A DNA stretch of 64,000 nucleotides. Source: DATNPH01 sp036703315 (GTDB lineage: Bacteria > Cyanobacteriota > Cyanobacteriia > Cyanobacteriales > Coleofasciculaceae). Every line of letters begins with the position of its first letter. The first letter of the stretch is position 1. The notes beneath the pieces are model-generated. The model did not search any database. It was not told the DNA's origin and worked only from the letters and a program-made list of their open reading frames with translations. Below, piece by piece: positions 8,246 to 17,365 of the stretch. The stretch covers positions 34,533-98,532 of the forward strand of contig DATNPH010000026.1 of NCBI GenBank assembly GCA_036703315.1, in the 5' to 3' direction. Position numbers and translations under genes: made by a program.

Positions 8246-9889
8246 TTAATCGACTTCAAGAGGGCCGATGCCTCGTTGCTGAGTGTAGCGTTTCAACTCA
8301 TCAACTAACTGCGTATCATTGGAAGCGGTTCTTGCTCCGGCTTCTGCTGCCCAATGTTTCAACTGTTCAATTTGCTCACGCGCGATCGCAGCCAATGGTA
8401 CCGTATCCTCTATAGCACGCAACACATCAGTCGTCGTAAAATCTCGCCGATTACCATCAGGGGTTCGCTCGAAAAACGCTCGGTGCATGGCGTCTACCAC
8501 TACTTGTTCAATTTCTGCCCCACTAAAGTCTCTAGCTGTTCTAGCTAACAACCCCAAATCAAACTCTCGTAATCGAGAAGGACGCAACCGCTGCAAATGT
8601 ACTCTAAATATCTCTTGTCGCTCGGCTTCTGTGGGCAAATTCAAAAAGAAGATTTCATCAAATCGTCCTTTGCGGAGTAACTCCGCAGGCAAAATTCGCA
8701 CATTATTAGCCGTCGCCACAATAAACACAGGAGTCGTTTTTTCCTGCATCCAGGTAATCAAATTTCCGAACACGCGCCGAGACGTGCCAGAATCCCCATC
8801 GACACCACTGGAGATATTGCCAAATGCCTTATCAATTTCATCAATCCATAGCACACAAGGAGCCATCGCTTCTGCCAACTGAATCATTTGTCGCACTCGG
8901 CTTTCACTTTCCCCGACAATCCCCCCAAACAGCCGTCCCGTATCTAAGCGCAACAAAGGCAATCGCCACTCATGAGCAATAGTTTTGGCAGAGAGAGATT
9001 TACCCGTACCCTGAATTCCTACCAGTAAAACCCCTTTGGGATTCGGAATTCCATAGCGTCTCGCCTCCTCAGTAAACGCATCTTGACGCATCCGTACCCA
9101 TTGCTTCAGATTCTCCAACCCACCCACACTCTTGAGTGATTCCCGCGTGGTGAAAAACTCCAAAATCCCCGTCTGGCGAATCGCTTGCTTTTTTTCCTCC
9201 AAAACGCCGTCAATATCCGTTTCATCTACCTGTTGTTTCGCTGCCAGCGCTTTGGCTAGTACCCGTCCAATTCGGGCACGACTCAACCCTTGACAGGCTT
9301 TAATCAACTGCTCTTTAGCTAGTCCACTTAGTTTCAGCTTTTGAGAGACTACCAATTGACCAAGCAGGTAATCAATTTCTTGAACATTAGGCAACGGAAA
9401 ATCAATTACTGTTACCTCTTCACTCAACTCCGCTGGAACTTCTAAAGTATGGCTGGTTAGCAGCAAGGTTTTTCGGCTGCGTTTGAGTTCCCGCGTTAGG
9501 TTCTTGATTTCCCGTACAACAGGCGCATTGCGATCGCTATGCGGATTTTTCAAAATAACATGCAAATCCCGCAACACAAAGATCGTGTTCTCTTCGGCTG
9601 ATGCCTTAGCAATCCGACTCAGTGCCCCCATAACTGAGCCTTTATCGGCACTATTATCATCCCAGCCGCGCACTATATCCCACAGCAATAGCTTACGCTC
9701 CGGCTGTGACATCAGCGCCACTTCAAGCAAAACTTCTTCTACTGGCTCTTCTTCTACTGCAACAATGTAGAGCAGAGGGTAGCGTGCCCGAAGCATTAAA
9801 TCCATCTGTTGCACCAGTACCCCATGCGGGCTATAGGAGCTACTGTTGCTTGCCTCGTTGGTGATAAAGGACTGAGAAGTGTTGGTCAT
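8246..9889 (-). CDS. Ycf46-like AAA+ ATPase
   Basis: A 547-residue AAA+ protein of the Ycf46 family, found in cyanobacteria and plastids. The N-terminal half (to about residue 240) is a helical regulatory region. The AAA module follows: Walker A GIQGTGKS near residue 293, pore-like RLFGGIVGESE, Walker B VLWIDEIDKAF near 350, sensor 1 IVATANN, and arginine-finger region RKGRFDEIFF. The ATG at 9889 has GTAGGT just upstream; an ATG five codons earlier (9904) has no such site. It is followed at 36 bp by the DUF1257 gene. The function is not firmly known; roles in photosynthetic regulation have been proposed for the family. Confidence 0.88.
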   Translation of the reverse strand: MTNTSQSFITNEASNSSSYSPHGVLVQQMDLMLRARYPLLYIVAVEEEPVEEVLLEVALMSQPERKLLLWDIVRGWDDNSADKGSVMGALSRIAKASAEENTIFVLRDLHVILKNPHSDRNAPVVREIKNLTRELKRSRKTLLLTSHTLEVPAELSEEVTVIDFPLPNVQEIDYLLGQLVVSQKLKLSGLAKEQLIKACQGLSRARIGRVLAKALAAKQQVDETDIDGVLEEKKQAIRQTGILEFFTTRESLKSVGGLENLKQWVRMRQDAFTEEARRYGIPNPKGVLLVGIQGTGKSLSAKTIAHEWRLPLLRLDTGRLFGGIVGESESRVRQMIQLAEAMAPCVLWIDEIDKAFGNISSGVDGDSGTSRRVFGNLITWMQEKTTPVFIVATANNVRILPAELLRKGRFDEIFFLNLPTEAERQEIFRVHLQRLRPSRLREFDLGLLARTARDFSGAEIEQVVVDAMHRAFFERTPDGNRRDFTTTDVLRAIEDTVPLAAIAREQIEQLKHWAAEAGARTASNDTQLVDELKRYTQQRGIGPLEVD

Positions 9890-10022
9890 TTTACCTACAA
9901 ACATTGCGGTTGAGGCACTCTAACTATTATCTCGGCTTAGCATCCACAACTGCCACTGGCTAGATAGATGGGTTATGGGAAAGATGCTATTTGTCGATGT
10001 TCTATTGTGTGGAGGTACCTAA

Positions 10023-10130
10023 TATAGTGGTTCTCACGCTTGATGGAATACAAAGATTCTGGGGAAGGGACTCTTGGATACAAGGAGAACAAGCAGGAGA
10101 GTGTATTGCACTCAATCGAGAACCGCTATA
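10023..10130. repeat. MITE-like element, family B
   Basis: A 108-bp segment is bounded by TATAGTGGTTCTC at 10023-10035 and GAGAACCGCTATA at 10118-10130, an inverted repeat with one mismatch in 13. TA dinucleotides at both outer edges fit a TA target duplication as in IS630/mariner-type elements. It lies between the ycf46 promoter and the 3' end of the 1085-residue gene. The interior has no coding content. Confidence 0.65.
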
Positions 10131-10159
10131 GTTCCTAAGTTCTGTGTTTTGACGTGAAA

Positions 10160-13100
10160 TTAGGAACGATCAACAGCGCTTCCCTGTCCAACCTGAGTTA
10201 GGAATCGGAACGCTTTAACTATATAAGTGGCACACTCTGTTGGGGAGGTGTTGTAGAAGGCACGCCAAGCGGCAGCCTTATACTCGTCATAATGGTCTGC
10301 TTTTTCGGGAAAGCGTTCTAACCAAGCCAATCGCACGGCATGACCAACGAGCACATCTAACACAATATAGTCTTCGATCTGCAACTCTGGGTTACGATCA
10401 GCGATCCCGGCTAATTCCATCAGTGCCTCAATATTTACTTGCCGATATTCTGGTGCCTCGATTTTATTGAGCAAATGCTCCACCCGCAGAGCAAAATTCT
10501 TTTCTCCTGGGGTCATTTCTGAAAGGATTGGCTGGCTATCTAATCGATTACGGCGCTCTAACTTATCGCCAATCACCAAACCTTTAGAGTGTTTCATAAC
10601 TTGCCAAACACTCGGATAGAAGTGTTGGGGAACACGACCAGCAGCACCGTCTAGCTGACGCTTCCTTACCCAGCTACCAATTGATGATACTTCCTCTATC
10701 TCATCCCGAGTTCCTGGTAAGACAACCCAATTGATATCTTGTTCTGGCTGTTTGACGTGCAAAGATTCTTGCTGCTGTAGTACTTGGTTGATGCCCTCAT
10801 ACCCAGCTAAACAGGAGCGTAGCCGCATCTTAATTTCAAATGGGCTTAGGTGCATGAGCTGTTCATAGGCTTCATCCTGAGTGACGCCTCGCTCAGCCGC
10901 TAGTTCACTGGTTAACAAGAGAATGAGATACCCAACCCGCAGCGTTAGTAAGCCTTTAAATAAATGGGGTTCTGACTTGATCAGGATGCCGAGGTAAATG
11001 AGGATTTCTTGGGTGAGGACGCGATCGCGAATATCCTCTCTACAGAAATTGTTGATTTTGTCAATCACTTCTGTATAAGACATGGGTCGTGCAATCACTG
11101 ACGCCTCCGTATAAGCCTTACCCACGGCAATCTGTTTGCCCCGCACTAAGATATCCGTTACGGCATCCGAAAGACCAACATCTACCTTATTGAGCAAACC
11201 CGCAGCACGACGTACCACTGCCCAATGACCCGCAAACCCGGCTTTGGTATAAACCTCATCAATTAACGCAGCCACCGTCACGCTGACACCCGGTCCCCCA
11301 TAGCCCGTATCAAACTCTAGCCCTTTCAACCGCACCAGAGTATGCAGTAACTCAATTTGCTCGTATAGATTCTCAGAGAAGCGCAAACTAGACAACAAAA
11401 ATTTTAAGTTGGTTTCGCACTCCAACATAAATTCCTGAGTATGACCCAACGGTCCATTTTTGCCGGGATAGTAGGGCAGGTAGTAACACTCAGGTGCTGC
11501 ATCTGTGACCGGTGCCTGAGTAAATTCAAACTCTTGCAGAAAATCAATCCGCTGTTCAGCTGAAGTCAGCATCAGCTGGTTAATACCTCCTAGTTTTACC
11601 CGGACACCATTACACAGACCATCTTTCAACTCCTGCATCAATTCCAATATGGCTGGCTTAATTTCTCCTCCTGCCAAATCATCAGTTTCTAGCATGCTAT
11701 GGCTCAGCAATAGCGTCAGCGTCGGACGCCCTAGTTCGTACCAATTGTTCTGAATATAGGCAAGTTCGCTTTTGATCTGCGCCACCAGGAAATGGTAGTC
11801 GAGAGTCAGGTAAAACTGTTGTTTGTCTAAAAAAGAAGGCAGGAAAACAATCGTCTCTCCTCGGATACGGAAAATCCTCGATGTCGTCAGACTACGTAAT
11901 CGGCGGACTGGTCTACCGGACAAACCTAGCGATTGATTGCGCCCGATTTGGGCAAATACAGTTGACAACTCACTGCCTTGGCGCACCTGAAGCGGCTGTA
12001 CTTGTTGCGGTGTTTGTGTCGCAATACCGTGAACTTCTAATCGGGTCTGCAAATCCTCATCTTCAGCCAATAGGGCGATTTGTACCATCGGTTTCCGGTG
12101 ACGCCCAACGCACAAATGACGCCCTAAGGGATCAATATCTCCAGGTGCAACTAACCCCTCGCTTAGCAGTTGACCCAGTAAGTACAAACTCTGCGCCCAC
12201 ACCAGTGGTACATTTTCGTTGGGAAGACGTGGCTGGCTCTGGGAAGTCTGCCGTTCCGCCTCTATGTTTTCCTTTGGCACGTAATACAGTTCCGGTAGTA
12301 GCCCTATCCCGTCTTTCCAGACGAGCAATTTTTTTAAAGACTCCTGATACTTTTGGACTTGCTCAGCGTCTCCCCGAAACAAACCATCTAGCAGCAGGTA
12401 GGTGAAAAATAAAGGCCACTCACTCTCAATATGCTCAAACTGTTGCAGTTCCCAAGGCTCATAATGCAAACGGCTAGTATCTTCCAAAACAGTTTGGTGC
12501 CCATCCCGCAGGAAGCGTTTGCAGCCATAGCGACCTCCTAGCTTCTTAATGATGTCGCTCGTTGTGCGTTCAATCAGCTCAATGTCTTCTATGGCAAAGG
12601 CTGGATAACCGATTACACTTAACAGGGCAGCATCGATTTCTTTAGAACTAGATTCCCTCGGCAAGAGAGATTCTAGGGTAATCCGTGCCCTAGCAATCTC
12701 ATCAGGTAATACGTGGATCACAGATTTCTGAGAGCCACGAACACCGAATAAATCTAGTCCACCAATGGCTTCTAAAGCAGCTTTCGCCATCCCTACAGAA
12801 CTGGCATTTAGCTCAGGGTTGCCGCGATTAATCTTATTGCCTCGCTCCCAGATTCCGTAATCGGGCGATCGGTAAGCCCGCCCAATGTAATACACCAGGT
12901 TTTGAATAAAGTTAACTTCGTCAATACTGTAAATAATGTGCAATCCAGAGGCTGTCATCTGAGCCAGCATCAGTAGAAACAGTGATGTGGCATCCAGTTG
13001 CAAATGTCCCCATTCATCGTCGCCCACCACGACATCACCAGTGCTAGTGTTGTACTTGGCATGCAGACAGTCGAGGAAGGACTGGGTTTGCTTAAATCGC

Positions 13101-13417
13101 TCAACTTTGTGGGCTTGCCGCATCATACAGAACAACAACCCCCGCATGAGCTTAACGACACTTTGTTCTAGTTCAAAGGTACGCCCATCGTCGGTATCTA
13201 GCTTACGATAAGCTAAGCCCAGCCCCCAGACTGCCAAAATGCTGTAAACGTTATCACGCACCCAGGCATCGGTATAGTCACCATGGGCATTAATCGCTGT
13301 ACTGGCGGGTAATAGACCGGTAATTGGGTTTTGACGATTAAGAATGACCTCCTTGATTTGGTGGTAGTAATTGTCTAAGCGAGCTGGTAACTGGGAGGCG
13401 ATCATAGACATACCCAT
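10160..13417 (-). CDS. GH15-like protein related to phosphorylase kinase alpha/beta
   Basis: A 1085-residue protein homologous to the regulatory alpha/beta subunits of eukaryotic phosphorylase kinase, themselves built on a glycoside hydrolase 15 (alpha/alpha toroid) core. Visible landmarks: HGDYTDAWVRDNVYSILAVWGLGLAYR near residue 45, DDEWGHLQLDATSLFLL near 135, YGIWERGNK near 187 (split by flanking sequence) and LNASSVGMAKAALEAI near 205. These match the GH15 substrate-pocket blocks. The rest is helical with no signal peptide or membrane segment. Whether it hydrolyses glycan or only binds it is open; glycogen metabolism is the natural guess. It is a single-gene unit, with an ATG at 13417 or 13408. 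Confidence 0.8.
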   Translation of the reverse strand: MGMSMIASQLPARLDNYYHQIKEVILNRQNPITGLLPASTAINAHGDYTDAWVRDNVYSILAVWGLGLAYRKLDTDDGRTFELEQSVVKLMRGLLFCMMRQAHKVERFKQTQSFLDCLHAKYNTSTGDVVVGDDEWGHLQLDATSLFLLMLAQMTASGLHIIYSIDEVNFIQNLVYYIGRAYRSPDYGIWERGNKINRGNPELNASSVGMAKAALEAIGGLDLFGVRGSQKSVIHVLPDEIARARITLESLLPRESSSKEIDAALLSVIGYPAFAIEDIELIERTTSDIIKKLGGRYGCKRFLRDGHQTVLEDTSRLHYEPWELQQFEHIESEWPLFFTYLLLDGLFRGDAEQVQKYQESLKKLLVWKDGIGLLPELYYVPKENIEAERQTSQSQPRLPNENVPLVWAQSLYLLGQLLSEGLVAPGDIDPLGRHLCVGRHRKPMVQIALLAEDEDLQTRLEVHGIATQTPQQVQPLQVRQGSELSTVFAQIGRNQSLGLSGRPVRRLRSLTTSRIFRIRGETIVFLPSFLDKQQFYLTLDYHFLVAQIKSELAYIQNNWYELGRPTLTLLLSHSMLETDDLAGGEIKPAILELMQELKDGLCNGVRVKLGGINQLMLTSAEQRIDFLQEFEFTQAPVTDAAPECYYLPYYPGKNGPLGHTQEFMLECETNLKFLLSSLRFSENLYEQIELLHTLVRLKGLEFDTGYGGPGVSVTVAALIDEVYTKAGFAGHWAVVRRAAGLLNKVDVGLSDAVTDILVRGKQIAVGKAYTEASVIARPMSYTEVIDKINNFCREDIRDRVLTQEILIYLGILIKSEPHLFKGLLTLRVGYLILLLTSELAAERGVTQDEAYEQLMHLSPFEIKMRLRSCLAGYEGINQVLQQQESLHVKQPEQDINWVVLPGTRDEIEEVSSIGSWVRKRQLDGAAGRVPQHFYPSVWQVMKHSKGLVIGDKLERRNRLDSQPILSEMTPGEKNFALRVEHLLNKIEAPEYRQVNIEALMELAGIADRNPELQIEDYIVLDVLVGHAVRLAWLERFPEKADHYDEYKAAAWRAFYNTSPTECATYIVKAFRFLTQVGQGSAVDRS

Positions 13418-13599
13418 TTCTTGATCATTCCAAGACTGTAGCTTCGTTGCTCTTGTAGTAAATAGCTAAGCTCAAACTTTAAACAAACTTTAAATAGAAT
13501 TTATCCAGATTGGTAATACAGGTTCTTGCCGTTGAGCTAATTATTAGTTACATTGGTTTACAAATACCTTTACAAAATGTAATCAACGGAGCAAAAGCT

Positions 13600-13749
13600 G
13601 TGTCAGAAAACCGCAACGATGTGAAATTCGGCTTTACACCTCAAGCTGAAAACTGGAACGGTCGTCTAGCCATGATTGGCTTCGTTGCCGCTCTATTAAC
13701 TGAATATTTGACTGGTCAAGGTGTATTGCACTTCTGGGGTCTGCTGTAA
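13600..13749 (+). CDS. hli: High-light-inducible protein (Hlip/SCP)
   Basis: A 49-residue one-helix thylakoid protein of the chlorophyll a/b-binding superfamily, which binds chlorophyll and carotenoid and protects photosystem II assembly and chlorophyll synthesis under stress. The motif FTPQAENWNGRLAMIGFVAAL carries the chlorophyll-ligand Glu and Asn and the conserved Arg and Met, in flanking halves. GTG at 13600 is chosen because CGGAG stands eight bases upstream; the frame is open further up to 13510, but that part is not family-like. Promoter elements for high-light response could not be read by eye. Confidence 0.93.
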   Translation: MSENRNDVKFGFTPQAENWNGRLAMIGFVAALLTEYLTGQGVLHFWGLL

Positions 13750-13830
13750 TTCTCTAACTTCCTAACCTCAGTCAATCTCAATGATAAGCTGAGCGTTTGC
13801 TATAAGAACCTCAGCTTTTAAAACGAAATT

Positions 13831-13851
13831 GGGGCGACGCGGGGTCGCCCC
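13831..13851. terminator. GC-rich hairpin between convergent hli and sigA
   Basis: GGGGCGAC at 13831-13838 pairs perfectly with GTCGCCCC at 13844-13851 across a 5-nt loop. There is no T tract. Location between converging genes suggests a shared terminator. Similar GC-rich hairpins are common dispersed repeats in cyanobacterial genomes. Confidence 0.55.
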
Positions 13852-13885
13852 TACCTATTAACCACAAATTCGGTGATCGGGTTAT

Positions 13886-15007
13886 CTAGCGAATATATTC
13901 CTTCAGAATGCTATTGCGATTGGGATGGCGCAGTTTGCGGAGAGCTTTTGCTTCAATTTGCCGAATTCGTTCGCGAGTAACATTGAAGATTTGACCGATT
14001 TCTTCTAATGTCTTCATGCGTCCATCATCCAATCCGTAGCGCAGCCGGAGAACATCTCGTTCGCGGGGGCTAAGTGTATCGAGAACGCTTTCGAGGTCTT
14101 CTCGGAGCAGATTTTTTGAAACTTGGTCTTCTGGAGTTTCGCCATCGGCTTCAATGAAGTCTCCAAGGCGAGAGTCTTCTTCTTTGCCAATTGGCGTTTC
14201 TAGGGAGATGGGAAGTTGAGCAGATTTGGCAATGAATCGCAGCTTCTCGATGGTCATTTCCATGCGATCAGCAATTTCCTCTTCTGTAGGTTTGCGACCC
14301 ATTTCTTGGGAAAGGATTTTAGTAGTTTTTTTGATGCGGGAGATGGTTTCGTAAAGGTGGACGGGTAACCGGATGGTGCGAGACTGGTCAGCGATCGCTC
14401 GGGTGATTGCCTGCCGAATCCACCACGTTGCATAGGTAGAAAACTTATAACCTTTTTCGTGATCAAACTTTTCAGCAGCACGAATCAGACCCAGAGAACC
14501 TTCTTGAATCAGGTCTTGGAAGGAAAGCCCGCGATTCATGTACTTCTTGGCAATTGATACAACTAGACGCAGGTTGGACTGCACCATTTTGTCTTTTGCC
14601 CGACGACCCAAGTAGAGGCGATGACGAAAAGCTGGCAAAGGCATTTTCACTGACTCTGCCCATTCGCTGTCTTGTGGCTCCCGCTCTAATTGATTCATCA
14701 AGCGTTCGCGTACACGTTCTAATTCCAATAAGTCAGCAATTTTACGAGCCAGTTCAATTTCTTCATCGGCTCTCAACAGCCTGATTCGACCAATTTCTTG
14801 CAGGTAGAGGCGGATTGAATCTTCTGTATAGTGTTTCTTTTTTGTTTGTGCTCTACGACGGGTAGATCGTCCCTTTCCAGGCTTACCGTCTTCCTCATCT
14901 GGTTGAGCATCCACCAGCTCGTCTTGGTTCGCTTCTTCCTCGATCAAGAAATCAAAGTCGCCCTCAATCTGAGCGATCGGTGCGAGTACGTCGTTTGCCT
15001 GGGTCAT
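13886..15007 (-). CDS. sigA: Principal RNA polymerase sigma factor (group 1)
   Basis: A 373-residue primary sigma factor of the sigma-70 family. The acidic N-terminus and basic linker (about residues 25-58) precede region 1.2, DSIRLYLQEIGRIRLL near 64. Region 2 contains NLRLVVSIAKKYMNRGLSFQDLIQEG (in parts) and FSTYATWWIRQAITRAIA, which melts and reads the -10 element. Region 3 begins IRLPVHLYE, and region 4.2 TLEEIGQIFNVTRERIRQIE reads the -35 element. The length and full domain set favour group 1 (SigA/RpoD) over the alternative group 2 sigmas of cyanobacteria. A long untranslated region lies upstream. Confidence 0.9.
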   Translation of the reverse strand: MTQANDVLAPIAQIEGDFDFLIEEEANQDELVDAQPDEEDGKPGKGRSTRRRAQTKKKHYTEDSIRLYLQEIGRIRLLRADEEIELARKIADLLELERVRERLMNQLEREPQDSEWAESVKMPLPAFRHRLYLGRRAKDKMVQSNLRLVVSIAKKYMNRGLSFQDLIQEGSLGLIRAAEKFDHEKGYKFSTYATWWIRQAITRAIADQSRTIRLPVHLYETISRIKKTTKILSQEMGRKPTEEEIADRMEMTIEKLRFIAKSAQLPISLETPIGKEEDSRLGDFIEADGETPEDQVSKNLLREDLESVLDTLSPRERDVLRLRYGLDDGRMKTLEEIGQIFNVTRERIRQIEAKALRKLRHPNRNSILKEYIR

Positions 15008-15997
15008 GCCTTTTTCCTCATGCTCCTTCAGTTAAAGACCAGTAGATGGTATTCGTTAATCTACTTCAGTTAGCGAAAGCCAGTGATTAACTTTCTGTTG
15101 CATTCTTCTAATGTTCATTTAGTAGCTGAGTCAGAGAAACCAGGTCTGGGTTATTTACCTCTACCCAACTCATTAGCGAATGCATAATCCAGTAACTGTT
15201 ATTGCTGGCTTTTCTTGAGACTTTTTGATTGTAGCCTTAATTACAAAAATTGCACGTTTGTTTTCAGCTTCAATCTCTGACGGTGAATTTAGCTATAAAA
15301 AGCTTTTACACAAAACTAATCTCTGTTCAATTAATGCACCCCTGATAAATTGCCTTTACTTAAGTTGCTGCGTACTGCGTCTTACTTAAATTATTAGTCA
15401 AGTTTGTCTAATTAGCTACGTTTCGCTAACCCAGACACTCTTTACAAGTTGCCTCCCGAACAGCATCCAATGTATAACGACAGTTGCCGTTACATTTTGG
15501 ATTCGTGTTGAAGCTGAGAAATTGGAGTAATGTCTCCTATTTCGTTTAATGTTTCCTAAACTTACTCTAACTTCTAACTCGATAGTCCTGGATAAATGGC
15601 TGAAATACACTAAGCCATTTTAATGAATTCAGCTGATAGATGACGTCATGGTATAACAAATTTTTCGGTCACCGGGACTTGTAAAGAGTACATGTGTTCT
15701 ACACTTTTGCCGACATTCTCTCTGATCACGATAGCGAAGTTCTTCTGCATGAAGAACATTTTCTACCGTTGAAGGCAAGAAATGTGTCAAGAAAGGTCTG
15801 CTGTGTAAGACAGGTGTAAAACAATTGTTTTAACACACCTAGCAAGCAAATGTCCCTAAAGTATCAGTTAAGAAAGCTGTCGAGCCATGCTTACTGCGGC
15901 TGGGTAGAAATAATCTATAGGTCATGAAGGGGCGAGAGGCAAGAGGTAGGAGGGATTTTCTCCAATTGATGGGAAACTTTCACCTGGCTGCACTCAC
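15008..15997. other. Long spacer upstream of sigA
   Basis: About 990 bp without a convincing gene. It should contain the sigA promoter or promoters on the minus strand and possibly a long 5' leader. Two palindromes stand out: GTTCTTC at 15739-15745 with its complement at 15751-15757 over a TGCAT loop, and an imperfect palindrome at 15812-15840 centred on AAAACAATTGTTTT. Either could be a protein-binding site. A 64-codon frame at 15416-15610 shows no protein character. Confidence 0.5.
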
Positions 15998-16687
15998 TCA
16001 GTTTATATTGTCCAGTGGCTGGGCCTGCTGCCACAACTGGTCTATGGTGACAAACTGATAACCTTGCTGCAATAACTGAGGAATTAATATAGCCGCCGTT
16101 TCAGCGACATCTTGTCCTCCATAATAGCCATCATGCAAGACAATCAGCGACCCATTCTGAACTTGCCGTAGGACTCGCTGTACAACTACGCAGACACCAG
16201 GACGCTCCCAGTCTTCTGGAACAACGCTCCACATAACCGGTCGATAGTTCCACTGCTGCAATAAGTTCAAAGTCTGAGGTGTAAACAGACCATTAGGAGG
16301 GCGAACGTCTCGAATATTGTCTGGGTCAATCTGACAAGCTTGAGCAATCGCGTCTTGGGTGTTCTCCAAGCTTTGCTTGAGAACGTCCGGTTTCAGGAAT
16401 GGAAAAGAGGTGTGATCATATCCATGCAGTCCAATCCAGTAACCCCGCTGGTAGATATCTCTAGCCATAGTTGGCACCCGATTAACACAAGCACCCAACC
16501 AAAAAAAACTAACTGGAATATTGTAGCGGTCTAATACTTGTAATAGTGCTGGGGTGTACTGGGGATGGGGTCCATCATCAAACGTGAGTGCGATCGCTCG
16601 TGAAGTCTTTGCTCCTGCCCAGAGGCAATTGGGAAAGGAAGGCTTAAGAATTTGGTACACAATAGGATAAAGCGCGGCAAGCTGCAT
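15998..16687 (-). CDS. Polysaccharide deacetylase (NodB/CE4 family)
   Basis: A 229-residue carbohydrate esterase family 4 enzyme that removes N- or O-acetyl groups from chitin-like, peptidoglycan or exopolysaccharide chains. Motif 1 TFDDGPHPQYTP near residue 35 supplies the catalytic base and metal Asp. Motif 2 GLHGYDHTSFPFL near 86 carries the metal His pair. Motif 3 RPPNGLF has the usual Arg-Pro-Pro-x-Gly form, although the common Tyr/Trp is shifted. Motif 4 WSVVPEDW and motif 5 IVLHDGYYGG follow. The N-terminus is hydrophobic but short and may be an anchor. It is divergent from the next gene, with starts only tens of bases apart. Confidence 0.88.
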   Translation of the reverse strand: MQLAALYPIVYQILKPSFPNCLWAGAKTSRAIALTFDDGPHPQYTPALLQVLDRYNIPVSFFWLGACVNRVPTMARDIYQRGYWIGLHGYDHTSFPFLKPDVLKQSLENTQDAIAQACQIDPDNIRDVRPPNGLFTPQTLNLLQQWNYRPVMWSVVPEDWERPGVCVVVQRVLRQVQNGSLIVLHDGYYGGQDVAETAAILIPQLLQQGYQFVTIDQLWQQAQPLDNIN

Positions 16688-16721
16688 TCAGTTGTTATGT
16701 TCTCTAGTTTTTAGTAGTCAG

Positions 16722-17276
16722 GTGAGTCTTAAGGCGTTCCAGTTCAGGCAAAGCCGCTTCTTACGGCATCGTCAGATCTTTTCGAGCTTGACGAGCTTCT
16801 GTATAGTAGTAGCTCTCGCAAGCTGTAGTACTCTAACTACTGACCAGTATGAAGCAACTGCTCAGACAACGTTGACTTGGCAAGTCAAGTATTCCATTGA
16901 CTCAGCCGATGATAAGCATCCACGCTTTGAGGAGTTTGCTTCTAATTCTTTGCTCAACCGCAATGGTGAACAACCAAAAGACGCGGTCATTGGTCCTGAC
17001 GACAAAGGTTTATGGTGGTCGGCTTTGCCGCCACGACCCACCATTGATGAAGTTGAACAACGCTCCAAACCTCAGGAACAAGCAAGCAAACCAGAGCTAT
17101 TGCGGAGTGTGAAATACCAGATAACCTACCGACAGGATGAGCAGAGGGTGACACTACCGACTAACTACGATGTTTATCGGCAGGTTGCCAGATCGTATCG
17201 TTCCCGTAAGCCTTTGCAACTCACCCTGGGAATTAATAATGCCTCTGTGACAAAAGCTGAGCCAGCAGGGGAATGA
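16722..17276 (+). CDS. Predicted lipoprotein of unknown function
   Basis: The start is ambiguous: GTG at 16722 gives 184 residues, TTG at 16692 would give 194. From GTG there is a basic n-region (RQSRFLRHRQ), a hydrophobic stretch and the lipobox VALASC, so the mature protein would be lipid-modified on Cys and anchored in the membrane. The remainder is soluble and acidic-to-neutral, with a GLWWSALPPRPT segment and a C-terminal region rich in charged residues. I do not recognise a family. The gene is divergent from the deacetylase, but a functional link is not shown. Confidence 0.65.
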   Translation: MSLKAFQFRQSRFLRHRQIFSSLTSFCIVVALASCSTLTTDQYEATAQTTLTWQVKYSIDSADDKHPRFEEFASNSLLNRNGEQPKDAVIGPDDKGLWWSALPPRPTIDEVEQRSKPQEQASKPELLRSVKYQITYRQDEQRVTLPTNYDVYRQVARSYRSRKPLQLTLGINNASVTKAEPAGE

Positions 17277-17365
17277 GGAGGAGATAGAGAGAGAATGAGG
17301 GGGAGAAAAATAGAAACAGAGTTCTTGTCCTGAAGCCCGTAATGTCGCAAGGGCGCGTTGGGTCA

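Noticed and set aside
8319..8882. 187-codon plus-strand frame inside the Ycf46 gene
   Set aside because: It is Ser/Arg/Asn-rich mirror sequence over the AAA domain of Ycf46.
11881..12405. 174-codon plus-strand frame inside the phosphorylase kinase-like gene
   Set aside because: The opposite strand encodes a clear, continuous conserved protein; the frame lacks a ribosome site.
15416..15610. 64-codon minus-strand frame in the sigA spacer
   Set aside because: No family, no start signal, composition like non-coding DNA.
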